Below, in pieces: positions 8,417 through 15,895 of a DNA stretch of 64,000 nt. Where the stretch lies: contig NZ_JASCXJ010000004.1 in NCBI RefSeq assembly GCF_030271535.1, positions 124,001-188,000 on the forward strand. Reading direction: 5' to 3'. Source of the DNA: Nocardiopsis sp. ATB16-24. GTDB lineage: Bacteria; Actinomycetota; Actinomycetes; Streptosporangiales; Streptosporangiaceae. Numbering within the stretch: position 1 is the stretch's first letter; every line of letters begins with the position of its first letter. Below the pieces are notes generated by a model that ran no database searches, was not told the DNA's origin, and was given only the letters and a program-made list of their open reading frames with translations. Made by a program: the position numbers and the translations under genes.

Positions 8417-8797
8417 TCAATCCTCGTCGAACGGAGCCCTCTGGGCGGCCTCCTCCACCAGACGCCTGAGCCTGTCGCGGTCCTCCGGCGACATCGTGTC
8501 CACGAATCTCAACAAGGTGACCTTGGGCAGGTCACTGTGGGCCAACGCCTCCCCCATGAGGCGTGCCGCTCGCTCACTCCGGTCGAGCGAGGGCCGGTAG
8601 AACCAGACCAGTCCCCGCCGCTCGCGTTCGACCCAGCCCTTGCCGTGCAGGTTGTCGAGAACGGTGGCCACGGTGGTGTAGGCCGGGCCGTTCTTCTCCA
8701 GGGCCTGGGTGACCGCCCGCACCGTCACCGGCGCGTCCGCGTCCCAGACCGCGTTCATCACCGTGGACTCCAACGGGCCCAGGCCCCTGTGGTCCAT
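8417..8797 (-). CDS. Second BlaI/MecI/CopY-family repressor
   Basis: A 126-residue paralogue of the regulator at 6985, with the same LGPLESTVMNAVW start and AYTTVATVLDNLHGKGWV recognition helix. It was assigned an ATG start preceded by GGGAAGGCGG; a longer frame upstream is Arg/Pro-rich and improbable. It is transcribed away from the second dsbA gene, with the operator at 8901-8917 between them, so it probably represses itself and dsbA. No M56 gene is paired with it, so it may rely on the protease at 7350. Confidence 0.88.
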   Translation of the reverse strand: MDHRGLGPLESTVMNAVWDADAPVTVRAVTQALEKNGPAYTTVATVLDNLHGKGWVERERRGLVWFYRPSLDRSERAARLMGEALAHSDLPKVTLLRFVDTMSPEDRDRLRRLVEEAAQRAPFDED

Positions 8798-8900
8798 CGC
8801 CGTGCCACCGCCTTCCCTGTTCGGGTGCCCTCGACCGCCGCTCGGCGCGCGACGTCGGTATGCGCGGGGCGGCGCGGGCGGAGGCACACCGCACGATGTT

Positions 8901-8917
8901 TTCTATCACTGATAGAA
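8901..8917. promoter_or_regulatory. BlaI-type operator, copy 2 (between blaI-2 and second dsbA)
   Basis: TTCTATCACTGATAGAA is a perfect 6-5-6 inverted repeat that extends one more base on each side. It ends 50 bp before the dsbA ATG. A -10-like TACTAT (8922-8927) follows directly. Arms and spacing are identical to the copies at 4819 and 11293. Confidence 0.72.
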
Positions 8918-8967
8918 AGCCTACTATGGATCTTCGAATCATTGTCGGGTGAAGGACGAGGTGCACG

Positions 8968-9813
8968 ATGTCCAGGGATGTCGAGCGAGGGGCCCAGAGC
9001 ACAGGCCGCTCAGCGAGGGAGACCGGTGCGGCTCGCACCCGGCTCTCCTGGAAGGTACTGCTGGCGGTGGGTGTGTCCTTGCTCCTGGTCGCCGTCGCGG
9101 TCACCTGGGGAAGATCCGCCTCGGACGGTGCCGCGGACCGGTCCCGGCCCGCCGAGCCGGGCGAGTCGAGTGCGCCGGTGGAGTCCACGGCGGAGGAGCC
9201 CGGCGAGACGGCGGAGGATTCCGAGGAGGCGGCCACCGGTACCGAGGCGCCGATGGCCCGTAGGCAGCCTGAGGACCCCACCGCCCTGGGTGATGTCGAC
9301 GCGCCGGTCGTCATGGTCGCCTACTCCGACTACCACTGCCCCTACTGCGGGCGTTGGGTCGCCCAGACCCAGCCGGAACTGATGCACTACGTCGAGTCCG
9401 GCGATCTGCGCATCGAGTGGAGGGACTTCCCCATCATCACCGACACCTCCGAGGCGATCGCCCACGCGTCCCGGGCCGCCGCGGCCCAGGGCGCCTTCTG
9501 GGAGTTCCACGAGGCCTACTACGCCGCCACGGAGCAGCCCGGCGAGCGCGACCCGGAGGAGACCCTCGCCGGCATCGTCGACGATCTGGGGCTGGACGCC
9601 GACAGGTTCGACGAGGACCGGCACGGGGAGGCCGTGGCGGCCCTGGTGTCCCACGACTTCGCGGAGGGCATGCGGATCGGCGTCACCTCGACCCCGTCCT
9701 TCCTGATCAACGGGCAGCCGGTCATGGGAGCACAACCCCTGGAGGTGTTCGAGGAGGTCATCGACGACTCCCTTGAGGCCGCCACCGGGAACACCGGGGG
9801 CGAGGGTCGATGA
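8968..9813 (+). CDS. Membrane-anchored DsbA-like thiol-disulfide oxidoreductase (CPYC)
   Basis: A 281-residue protein with an N-terminal membrane anchor (about residues 28-47), a long Glu/Ala/Pro-rich extracytoplasmic linker to about residue 105, and a DsbA-like domain with active site C124-P-Y-C127 and cis-Pro loop GVTSTPSFLING. It closely resembles the protein at 4879 in the catalytic domain but has a longer linker. The ATG follows GAAGGACGAGG. Its last codons overlap the start of the ccdA gene, which would supply or remove electrons through the membrane. Confidence 0.88.
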   Translation: MSRDVERGAQSTGRSARETGAARTRLSWKVLLAVGVSLLLVAVAVTWGRSASDGAADRSRPAEPGESSAPVESTAEEPGETAEDSEEAATGTEAPMARRQPEDPTALGDVDAPVVMVAYSDYHCPYCGRWVAQTQPELMHYVESGDLRIEWRDFPIITDTSEAIAHASRAAAAQGAFWEFHEAYYAATEQPGERDPEETLAGIVDDLGLDADRFDEDRHGEAVAALVSHDFAEGMRIGVTSTPSFLINGQPVMGAQPLEVFEEVIDDSLEAATGNTGGEGR

Positions 9814-10748
9814 CCGACATCGGTTTCGTCGCCGCCCTGGCCGGTGGAGTCCTGGCGCTGGTGAGCCCCTGTAGCGCGCTCCTGCTCCCCTCCTTCTTCG
9901 GTTACGCCTTCCGCGACCCGCGTCGTCTCCTCGTGCGCACGACGATCTTCTACCTCGGACTGTGCACCACCCTGGTCCCACTGGGGGCCGGCTCCGCCTT
10001 GGTCAGCCGCCTGGTCTACGGGGAACGAGAGCTTCTGATCGCCATCGCCGGAGGGCTCATCATCGCCTTCGGTGTCGCACAGATCGTGGGTTTCGGCTTC
10101 TCCTCGCGCTTGGCGGGCCGACTCCAGGGACGACTGGCCGGCAGGACCGACACGGTGTCGGTGTTCGCCCTGGGAGCGGTGTACGGATTCGCCGGTTTCT
10201 GCTCCGGCCCCATTCTGGGCGCGGTGCTGACGGTCGCCGCCACCGGGGGGACCGTGCGCGGTGCGCTGCTCCTGGCGGTCTACGCCCTGGGCATGGCCGC
10301 TCCGCTGTTCCTGTTGGCCCTGCTCTGGGACCGCTATGACCTCGGCTCCCGCCGCTGGCTGCGGGGCCGCGTCCTCCGCCTGGGTCGGCTGGAGTTGCAC
10401 ACCACCGCGTTGCTCTCGGGTCTGTTGTTCATCGGGATCGGGGTCCTCTTCCTGACCTCGGACGGGACGGCGACCCTCTTCGGAGGAGTCACTCCCTTCA
10501 CCGACACGGCGGGCCGTCTTCAGGAGTGGATCTTCGGGATCGGAGGCGGGCAGACCGACATGGTGCTCCTGGCGGGCGTGGGGCTGGTGTTCCTCGTGGC
10601 CGGATTCCTCAGCTGGTATCGCCAGCGCAAGGGCGGCGCGGAGCGGTCGGCGACCGACCCCGAGGAGTCGGTCCCGGAAACGTCGACCGACCACTTCCGT
10701 GGGGCCGGATCCCCTGACCCGGGATCCCCTGCTCCCACGAAGGACTGA
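9810..10748 (+). CDS. ccdA: CcdA/DsbD-type membrane electron-transfer protein
   Basis: A 312-residue membrane protein of the CcdA family, which passes reducing equivalents from cytoplasmic thioredoxin to extracytoplasmic thiols. The first helix carries SPC (C21) and a central helix carries GFAGFC (C131), the two conserved cysteines of the family. Six or more helices follow, and the last ~50 residues are a hydrophilic Ser/Pro/Asp-rich tail. It overlaps the second dsbA gene by four bases (ATGA), so the DsbA partner and the electron conduit are co-translated. A strong terminator follows. Confidence 0.85.
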   Translation: MTDIGFVAALAGGVLALVSPCSALLLPSFFGYAFRDPRRLLVRTTIFYLGLCTTLVPLGAGSALVSRLVYGERELLIAIAGGLIIAFGVAQIVGFGFSSRLAGRLQGRLAGRTDTVSVFALGAVYGFAGFCSGPILGAVLTVAATGGTVRGALLLAVYALGMAAPLFLLALLWDRYDLGSRRWLRGRVLRLGRLELHTTALLSGLLFIGIGVLFLTSDGTATLFGGVTPFTDTAGRLQEWIFGIGGGQTDMVLLAGVGLVFLVAGFLSWYRQRKGGAERSATDPEESVPETSTDHFRGAGSPDPGSPAPTKD

Positions 10749-10756
10749 GACGCCAC

Positions 10757-10788
10757 GGCGCCCACCGGGGCTCTCCCCGGTGGGCGCC
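10757..10788 (+). terminator. Terminator after ccdA
   Basis: GGCGCCCACCGGGG and CCCCGGTGGGCGCC form a perfect 14-bp stem with the 4-base loop CTCT, between convergent genes. It can serve both strands. Confidence 0.85.
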
Positions 10789-10804
10789 GGAAAGCGCAAG
10801 GGCC

Positions 10805-11242
10805 TCAGGACTGGGGGATGGGGCAGGAACGGGCCGTGCGCAGCCGGGCCCGCAGGGCGACGGCGAGGAGGCCGAGTCCCAGTACGGCCAACACCGGTTG
10901 CAGGGGTGCGAACCAGGACAGGGCCCCCGACGCGCCCAAGGCCAGCAGGACGAGCTTGTTGCATACGGGACAGCCGATGGCGAACCATGTCAGGACGACC
11001 CCGCCCACTCCGCCCCGCGTACTGGGACGGCTCTCCCTCTCTCCCGCGCCGACATAGGTGGCCGCCAACAGGCCGCACAGCACCGCACTGACGATCCAGA
11101 CGGGATAGGACCACCACGTGGGTTCGATCTCCCGGCTGAAGAACCCGTTGGGCAGCAGCACGGTGGGCACCCCCAGAAGTACCAGGGTGATCAGGGTCGC
11201 GGCCGCAGCGACCGACCAGTGTCTGTAGGTCCACGAGCCCAT
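10805..11242 (-). CDS. Four-helix membrane protein with CPVC motif
   Basis: A 145-residue integral membrane protein with about four helices and a redox-type motif, C91-P-V-C94, at the start of the third helix (AIGCPVCNKLVLLALGASGAL). I do not know a named family for it. The motif and context suggest a membrane thiol-disulfide partner of the DsbA proteins, like DsbB or VKOR in role but not clearly in sequence. The ATG has an excellent GGAGG. The gene is convergent to ccdA and has its own copy of the BlaI-type operator at 11293-11309. Confidence 0.75.
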   Translation of the reverse strand: MGSWTYRHWSVAAAATLITLVLLGVPTVLLPNGFFSREIEPTWWSYPVWIVSAVLCGLLAATYVGAGERESRPSTRGGVGGVVLTWFAIGCPVCNKLVLLALGASGALSWFAPLQPVLAVLGLGLLAVALRARLRTARSCPIPQS

Positions 11243-11292
11243 CCTCGGGCCTCCTCTTCCTGTCGCTCCCACGAGCGATGCCACCGACGATT

Positions 11293-11309
11293 TTCTATCT
11301 CACATAGAA
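11293..11309. promoter_or_regulatory. BlaI-type operator, copy 3 (upstream of the CPVC gene)
   Basis: TTCTATCTCACATAGAA is a perfect 6-5-6 inverted repeat lying 50 bp upstream of the minus-strand start at 11242. A second, looser dyad CTATC-N7-GATAG lies just beyond it at 11312-11328. The arms match the copies at 4819 and 8901. Confidence 0.72.
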
Positions 11310-11528
11310 GACTATCTAAGTTGGATAGAAATAGCCCGTCGGTGTACCCCAGACATGGGAGGGTATCCGCCGTCTTGCCGCGCTGGGGCTGCGGGGGCGT
11401 ACCCAGGTGGTGGCCGTCCGCCGGGGTCGGCGTCGGGCAGGTGGAGCCGTCCCACTCGGTGTGACGCTCCTCGAGTATCGCCGCCGTGCTGTCCGCACTG
11501 TCGGGCCGGTCGTACCGGGCATTGCGAG

Positions 11529-11700
11529 ATCCGGTGGCGCTGATGTGGGGAGGTCGCTCCTCACGCCCTGGTGAGAAGGCGGCCTCTCGCATCGCAGGGA
11601 GGCGCGAGGTGCGAGCGGCGCTCCCGCCGAAGTGCGCGCCGGAGCTCACCCCGGAGAAGACGCCGTGGGCACCCCTGGAACGGGTGTCGAGGAAGGGGAC
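11529..11700 (+). repeat. Diverged repeat element, copy A
   Basis: This stretch matches the minus strand of about 13318-13150 without gaps. Roughly three quarters of positions agree by eye over the last 110 bases. In one frame both copies end with SGGA..RSLL and a stop at the same point, and in another frame both read KC.PE....EKT.WA. No start codon or ribosome binding site is conserved in this copy, and the rest of 11330-11715 shows no gene. It may be a gene remnant. Confidence 0.45.
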
Positions 11701-11715
11701 GATCCGTATGGCGGG

Positions 11716-12249
11716 TCATGCGGCTGCCGGCTGTGCTCGCACTGCCGGCTTGTCGGCTTTCTCGGAACGATCGAAGAGCGCGATGGACGCGAACCACATG
11801 AGGATCAGAATGCCCGCGGGGCGAAGGGCCTCCTCGGGCAACACGGTCCCAACGAACGAGTACCCCCCGAGCCAGAGCCCGACCACTGTTCCCAGGATCG
11901 CCACGGTCCGCGAGCGGTTCGTGAGAGAGCTCGCGATCAGCCAGGTCCCGGCCATGACGTGCGCGCCGAGGCGGACCGCCCAAGCGGTGTCGTAGTCGAT
12001 GCCGTTGATGACGAGGACGCCCGCCAGTACGTCCAGTGCCACCCAGCTGTAACCGGCGGCCTTCGCCCAGGTCGCCGCGTCCAGACGGGAGACGAGGAAG
12101 AGGATGGAAAGGTGGAAGAATACCCCCAGGTACTCGCCCCACCGAACATCGGGATCGACGAAGAACGCGACGACCGCCGGGGAGAACAACACCAGGGGCA
12201 GTACCGCCGCGGCACGCAGACTCAAATAGGGACGGGCACTGTCGAGCAT
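11716..12249 (-). CDS. Integral membrane protein of unknown function
   Basis: A 177-residue protein with about five or six hydrophobic helices and a short basic/Ala-rich tail. I recognise no family motif. The ATG is preceded by AAGGAG at a good distance. It is divergent from the MarR regulator at 12306 with only 56 bp between the starts, so that regulator probably controls it. A small export or sensing role would fit, but this is inference. Confidence 0.7.
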   Translation of the reverse strand: MLDSARPYLSLRAAAVLPLVLFSPAVVAFFVDPDVRWGEYLGVFFHLSILFLVSRLDAATWAKAAGYSWVALDVLAGVLVINGIDYDTAWAVRLGAHVMAGTWLIASSLTNRSRTVAILGTVVGLWLGGYSFVGTVLPEEALRPAGILILMWFASIALFDRSEKADKPAVRAQPAAA

Positions 12250-12298
12250 GGAAGCTCCTTCGGGTCACGGTATGAGCGCGCTCAGGCTAAAAGGAGCA

Positions 12299-12314
12299 TG
12301 TTGATATGTCAACA
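12299..12314. promoter_or_regulatory. MarR-type operator
   Basis: TGTTGATATGTCAACA has 14 of 16 symmetric positions and overlaps the start codon of the marR gene. TTGA-N4-TCAA is the typical core of MarR sites. It probably mediates autoregulation and control of the divergent membrane protein. Confidence 0.55.
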
Positions 12315-12749
12315 CGAAGTCGGGTCGGAGAGGCCACGCAGCTGTGGTTGCTCTGGAAGCGAGCCCATGAGGCCGTGCGAACCACGGTCGTCTCCCACAC
12401 CACGGTGCCGGCCGACGTCTCCGAACCCGAGTTGAGCGTGCTCGCCTGGCTGTACCAGTCCGAGGGCCGCTCGCGCCAGAGCGAAATCGCGAAAGGATTG
12501 AGGTGGGACAGGACTCGCCTCTCACACCTCCTTACGCGTATGGAGAAGCGGGGCTACATCGACCGGACCAAGGATCGCTCCGGAGTGGTGGTCGCCCTGG
12601 CGACCGCAGGTGAGGAGATGATCGAGGCAGCGGCCCCCGGTCTTGAGGAGATCGCACAACAGCGGATCGTCGACCGACTCGGCGAAGCCGACGCGCGCAA
12701 GCTCGGTTCCCTCTTGACCCGCCTTCTTGATGCCGAAGCGAAGAGCTGA
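12306..12749 (+). CDS. MarR-family transcriptional regulator
   Basis: A 147-residue winged-helix regulator. The core (ELSVLAWLYQSEGRSRQSEIAKGL, then LSHLLTRMEKRGYIDRTKDRSG) has the MarR recognition helix and wing, flanked by N- and C-terminal dimerisation helices. The ATG follows AAGGAG at nine bases. It is divergent from the membrane protein at 11716-12249, and the palindrome 12299-12314 lies across its own start. Confidence 0.88.
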   Translation: MSTRSRVGEATQLWLLWKRAHEAVRTTVVSHTTVPADVSEPELSVLAWLYQSEGRSRQSEIAKGLRWDRTRLSHLLTRMEKRGYIDRTKDRSGVVVALATAGEEMIEAAAPGLEEIAQQRIVDRLGEADARKLGSLLTRLLDAEAKS

Positions 12750-13120
12750 GGCGGTCGCGTCGGGTGAAGGTGCGGTCCGTGTGATCGCGCTTCGGGGCGG
12801 TCCCGCCCATGCGGGACCGGAGTCCGTGATTCCACGGTGTCGACTGCTCCGTGTCCGGTTCACCGAGCTCTTCGTCCCGAAGGTCCAGGGCGCGCAGCCT
12901 CGTACCGGCCTTCCGCAACTCCTTCTGAGGAGCAAGAAGTCCCTATTGGGCGGTCTTTCGACCACGAAGGACCCGCACGTCGGAGGCTCACGCGTTGTTC
13001 CGCTGATCCTCGGGCGTGCGGTCGACGAGAAGTGTGAGGGTTCCAAGCCGACCGGGTCGACGAACTCAGCGGCGGGTCGGGGTGCTCGCGCGCCAGAGGC
13101 GGACACGTGTTGATCACCCG
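12750..13120. other. Intergenic, no gene supported
   Basis: About 370 bases after marR without a convincing reading frame. Frames on both strands are open, but they lack ribosome binding sites and family features. The long minus-strand frame that crosses this stretch also runs antisense through marR and is not credible as a whole. Confidence 0.4.
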
Positions 13121-13145
13121 CTCCGGATTCTTCCAGGATCCGGAG
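13121..13145. terminator. Hairpin downstream of the small minus-strand ORF
   Basis: CTCCGGAT and ATCCGGAG form a perfect 8-bp stem with a 9-base loop, about 130 bases past the stop of the small ORF at 13274-13423. It could end that transcript. Confidence 0.4.
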
Positions 13146-13149
13146 TGAA

Positions 13150-13318
13150 CGGCTTCTCGGTACCCGGCCCAGACGCGCCCACAGCGTCTTCTCCGAGTCG
13201 CGCTCCGGCGTGCACTTCGCCAGGAGAACCACCCGCACCCCGTGTCTCCCGGCGATGTGGGGAGGCCTGCTTGTCATCGGGAGATGAGGAGTGATCGTCT
13301 CAGGCCGGCACCACCGGA
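13150..13318 (-). repeat. Diverged repeat element, copy B
   Basis: This is the minus-strand counterpart of 11529-11700. It begins inside the C-terminal part of the small ORF at 13274-13423 and continues about 120 bases past its stop. An ATG overlapping that stop (ATGA at 13277) opens a second short frame containing the KC.PE....EKT.W pattern, which may be a second small gene. Confidence 0.45.
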
Positions 13319-13423
13319 GATGGGCATCGGCCCGCACAACGAAGATCGGTATCGCCACTGCCGCCTTCCGGCCCGGGTGTCGTCCTGTATCCGCCGGAGA
13401 TCGAAATCCTTCTCCTTGCGCAT
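13274..13423 (-). CDS. Small 49-residue ORF with strong ribosome binding site
   Basis: The ATG is preceded by AGGAGAAGG four bases away, one of the better initiation sites in the region, and by an AT-richer upstream region. The product starts MRKEKDFDL, is rich in Arg, contains one Cys and ends SLLISR. I do not recognise it. The KDFDL start resembles the FxLx box of lanthipeptide leaders, but there is only one Cys and no modifying enzyme nearby. Copy A of the repeat carries a matching C-terminal fragment. Confidence 0.4.
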   Translation of the reverse strand: MRKEKDFDLRRIQDDTRAGRRQWRYRSSLCGPMPISGGAGLRRSLLISR

Positions 13424-13915
13424 GAGACCTTCTCCTGTCGAAAGGAATTTCCTTTGGCGGGGTGTGAGTGAATCTCTCGCGATGTGCACATAATGTTTCT
13501 TTAGTGCGCTCGAGGGCATGCAGTGGTCCGTGTTCTCGTTAGGAGCCCGAAGTCGAATAAAGGTGTCACCCTATCCGTTTCACGTGTTCCTCGCTTCTCA
13601 CGTTCTGTGCTCGGTCGTGGAGGTCACGACATGCCAGAGGATTTCCGTGGGTCATGGCGTGTGCGCGACGACCGGGGCGCCTCGATGTGCTCACAGGGGG
13701 CGCGAAAGGGTCTGATCAGGGCATTCGGGGCGGGGTGGAGTGTGGATAGCAGAGGGGGCGAGGTGGCACTCGAGTCGTTGTGTCCCTTATGGGCGGATCG
13801 CTGATCCTTTTCGTCTGCGTGGTCACAGAATGTTCCCGGTCGGTTCCTCGCCTGGGGGCCGTGCGACGAACGAGAGAACACGAATGCCTTCCCCTTGCGG
13901 GGAGAGTGGATTTCA

Positions 13916-13955
13916 CCTGTTGCAACAGGGGCAACAATATCCTGTTTTGAAACAG
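13916..13955. promoter_or_regulatory. Tandem palindromic operators upstream of the KASIII operon
   Basis: Two dyads stand side by side: CCTGTTGCAACAGG (13916-13929, perfect) and CTGTTTTGAAACAG (13942-13955, perfect). Each is followed by a purine-rich extension ending in AACAA, so they also form a direct repeat with a period of about 25 bp. They sit immediately upstream of the -35 at 13970, a place for an activator or repressor. The motif does not match the known ArpA-type autoregulatory elements. Confidence 0.55.
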
Positions 13956-13969
13956 AGGGAACAAAGGGT

Positions 13970-13997
13970 TTGCCGAGAAGTTCTCTAGGGGTATCTT
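13970..13997 (+). promoter_or_regulatory. Promoter of the KASIII operon
   Basis: TTGCCG (13970-13975) and TATCTT (13992-13997) are separated by 16 bp, about 33 bp upstream of the TTG start at 14031. It lies directly after the tandem palindromes. Confidence 0.45.
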
Positions 13998-14030
13998 CGT
14001 CGTGCGTGAAAATTCCCATGTGGAGGTTCT

Positions 14031-15062
14031 TTGTATTTCCGCATTTCCGGAGTCGGGGGTTATCTTCCCGAACATGAGATCTCGAATCGACAGGTCGCCC
14101 TCTCCGCCGGCGTCTCCGCCGAATGGATACACGAACGTACGGGAATCCTGACGCGCAGGCGCGCCGCCGCCGAACAGGCGACCTCCGATCTGGCGGCGCA
14201 GGCGGCACGGCGTGCGCTGGCCTCCGCGCGACTGGAACCCGAACAGCTCGGGCTCATCGTCAGCGCCACCTCCCTTCCCGACGAACTCGGGCCGTCGGTG
14301 GCCTGCCGGGTCCAGGCGCTCCTCGGCGCGGGGAACGCGGTGGCCATGGACGTGGGGGCCGCGTGCACCGGCTTCCTCTACGCCCTCGAAGTGGCACGGT
14401 GCTGGTTGGGTTCGGGGCACGGGGACCGGCCCGCCCTCGTGGTCGGCGCGGAGGTCTACTCCCGCTTCGTCGACCCCGCGGACCGGGCGACGGCCGCGCT
14501 CTTCGCGGACGGGGCCGGGGCGGTGGTCCTGACCCCCGACGCCCTCGGCCCGGGCCTGGGGCCGGCCCGCCTGGGATCGGACGGGCGGGGCGCCGGCCTG
14601 GTGGGCGTGTTCTCCGGAGGCACACGCCGCCCCGCCTCACAGGAGACGGTCGCCGCATCGGAGCACACGATCCGTATGGACGGCAAGGCCATCAGGGACT
14701 TCACCCTGAGGATGCTCCCCACGATGGTGCGCGAGTGCCTGGACGAGAACGGACTGCGTAGCGACGACATCGCCCTGGTGGTGGCCCACCAGCCCAACCC
14801 GGTCCTCCTGACCAAGGCCGCCGAGCGGGCGGGCATCCCCGCCGAACGGCTCCTGTTGACCGGGGACCGTGTGGGCAACATCGGGGCGGGCTCCGTGCCC
14901 TTCGGGCTCGCCCACGCGGCGAACACCGGACGGCTGAACAGGGGCGACCGCGTGCTGCTCATGGCCTTCGGAGCCGGCATGACCTGGGGTCACGCCCTCC
15001 TGACCTGGTCGGGAACGGAACAGGAACGCACACAGGACCACCACAGGAAGGCAGCGGTATGA
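14031..15062 (+). CDS. 3-oxoacyl-ACP synthase III-like (KASIII/FabH-type) protein
   Basis: A 343-residue thiolase-fold condensing enzyme. The KASIII catalytic triad is complete: C112 in VGAACTGFLYAL, H253 in AHQPN, and N283 in VGNIGAG. The start is a TTG four bases after GGAGG, giving the usual YFRISGVGGYLP opening. KASIII enzymes condense an acyl-CoA or acyl-ACP with malonyl-ACP. In small clusters like this one they often make or transfer special acyl groups. The gene overlaps the following SDR by four bases (ATGA), and two more lipid-type enzymes follow. The operon is preceded by the tandem operators at 13916-13955. Confidence 0.88.
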   Translation: MYFRISGVGGYLPEHEISNRQVALSAGVSAEWIHERTGILTRRRAAAEQATSDLAAQAARRALASARLEPEQLGLIVSATSLPDELGPSVACRVQALLGAGNAVAMDVGAACTGFLYALEVARCWLGSGHGDRPALVVGAEVYSRFVDPADRATAALFADGAGAVVLTPDALGPGLGPARLGSDGRGAGLVGVFSGGTRRPASQETVAASEHTIRMDGKAIRDFTLRMLPTMVRECLDENGLRSDDIALVVAHQPNPVLLTKAAERAGIPAERLLLTGDRVGNIGAGSVPFGLAHAANTGRLNRGDRVLLMAFGAGMTWGHALLTWSGTEQERTQDHHRKAAV

Positions 15063-15895
15063 GCATCCTCGCAACCTTTCGACTCGACGGAGCCCGAGCC
15101 CTGGTCACAGGAGCCTCCCGGGGCATCGGCCGGGCCACCGCGCTGGCACTGGCCGAGGCCGGGGCGCACGTGGGCCTTTCCGCACGTGACGAAGAGGCCC
15201 TCACCGGCCTGGCCCGGGAGATCACCGCCCTGGGCCGCGAAGCGGTCGTCCTGCCCGACGACCTGAGGGACCCGGAGGCGGCGGCGCGGGTGGTGGACGC
15301 GGCGACCTCGGCGCTGGGCGGGCTGGACCTGCTCGTGCACAACGCGGGCGGGCCCCAGACCGACGCCGAGGGCCACATGGTGCTGCGCCCCGTCGTGGAG
15401 ACCTCCGACGACGACTGGCGGCAGGTCATCGACCTCAACCTCCTGGCGGCCGTGCGCCTGTGCCGCGCCGCCCACCCGTACCTGCGTGAGTCCGATCGGG
15501 CGAGCGTGCTGCTGATGTCCTCCGTGGCGGCACTGGTGGCGGTGCCCGGCATGGAGTCCTACGGAGCGGTCAAGAACGGGCTGCTCTCCTACGTGCGCTC
15601 CCTGGCCGTGGCCTGGGCCGAGGACGGCATCCGTGTCAACGCCGTGTGTCCGGGCTGGGTGCGCACCTGGCTGACCCAACCGCTCCACGGCAACGCACCC
15701 GTCGCCCAGGCCGCGCTGGCCAACGTACCGATGCGACGCTGGGGCGTGCCCGAGGACGTCGTCGGACCCTGTGTCTTCCTGTGCTCGCCCGCCGCCTCCT
15801 TCGTCACCGGCCAGTACCTGGCCCCCGACGGGGGCATGACGGCCTACCCGGCCATGCCCCGGTCCGGCCCCTCCGAGGAGGACCCCCGTGACTGA
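15059..15895 (+). CDS. SDR-family reductase (FabG-like)
   Basis: A 278-residue short-chain dehydrogenase/reductase. The N-terminal TGASRGIG binds NAD(P)H, NAG is present in the HNAGG segment, and the active site is YGAVK. The C-terminus DGGMT is typical of 3-oxoacyl reductases. It probably reduces the 3-oxo product of the preceding KASIII. It overlaps both neighbours: four bases with KASIII and eight with the AfsA-like gene. Confidence 0.88.
   Translation: MSILATFRLDGARALVTGASRGIGRATALALAEAGAHVGLSARDEEALTGLAREITALGREAVVLPDDLRDPEAAARVVDAATSALGGLDLLVHNAGGPQTDAEGHMVLRPVVETSDDDWRQVIDLNLLAAVRLCRAAHPYLRESDRASVLLMSSVAALVAVPGMESYGAVKNGLLSYVRSLAVAWAEDGIRVNAVCPGWVRTWLTQPLHGNAPVAQAALANVPMRRWGVPEDVVGPCVFLCSPAASFVTGQYLAPDGGMTAYPAMPRSGPSEEDPRD

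Larger units (their letters stand above)
13424..14030. other. AT-richer intergenic region before the KASIII operon
   Basis: About 600 bases with visibly lower GC than the surroundings, including the palindrome-like AAAGGAATTTCCTTT near 13437. It carries the upstream region of the small minus-strand ORF on one side and tandem operators and a promoter for the KASIII operon on the other. A 93-codon plus-strand frame at 13523-13804 has no ribosome binding site or family features, and I do not call it. Confidence 0.5.

Noticed and set aside
12522..13358. A 278-codon minus-strand ORF
   Set aside because: Most of it is antisense to the marR gene, with shadow-like composition. Only its first part, inside the repeat element, deserves attention.
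13274..13423. Lanthipeptide precursor
   Set aside because: The leader start KDFDL is suggestive, but the core has one Cys and no LanB/C/M-type enzyme or dedicated transporter lies nearby.
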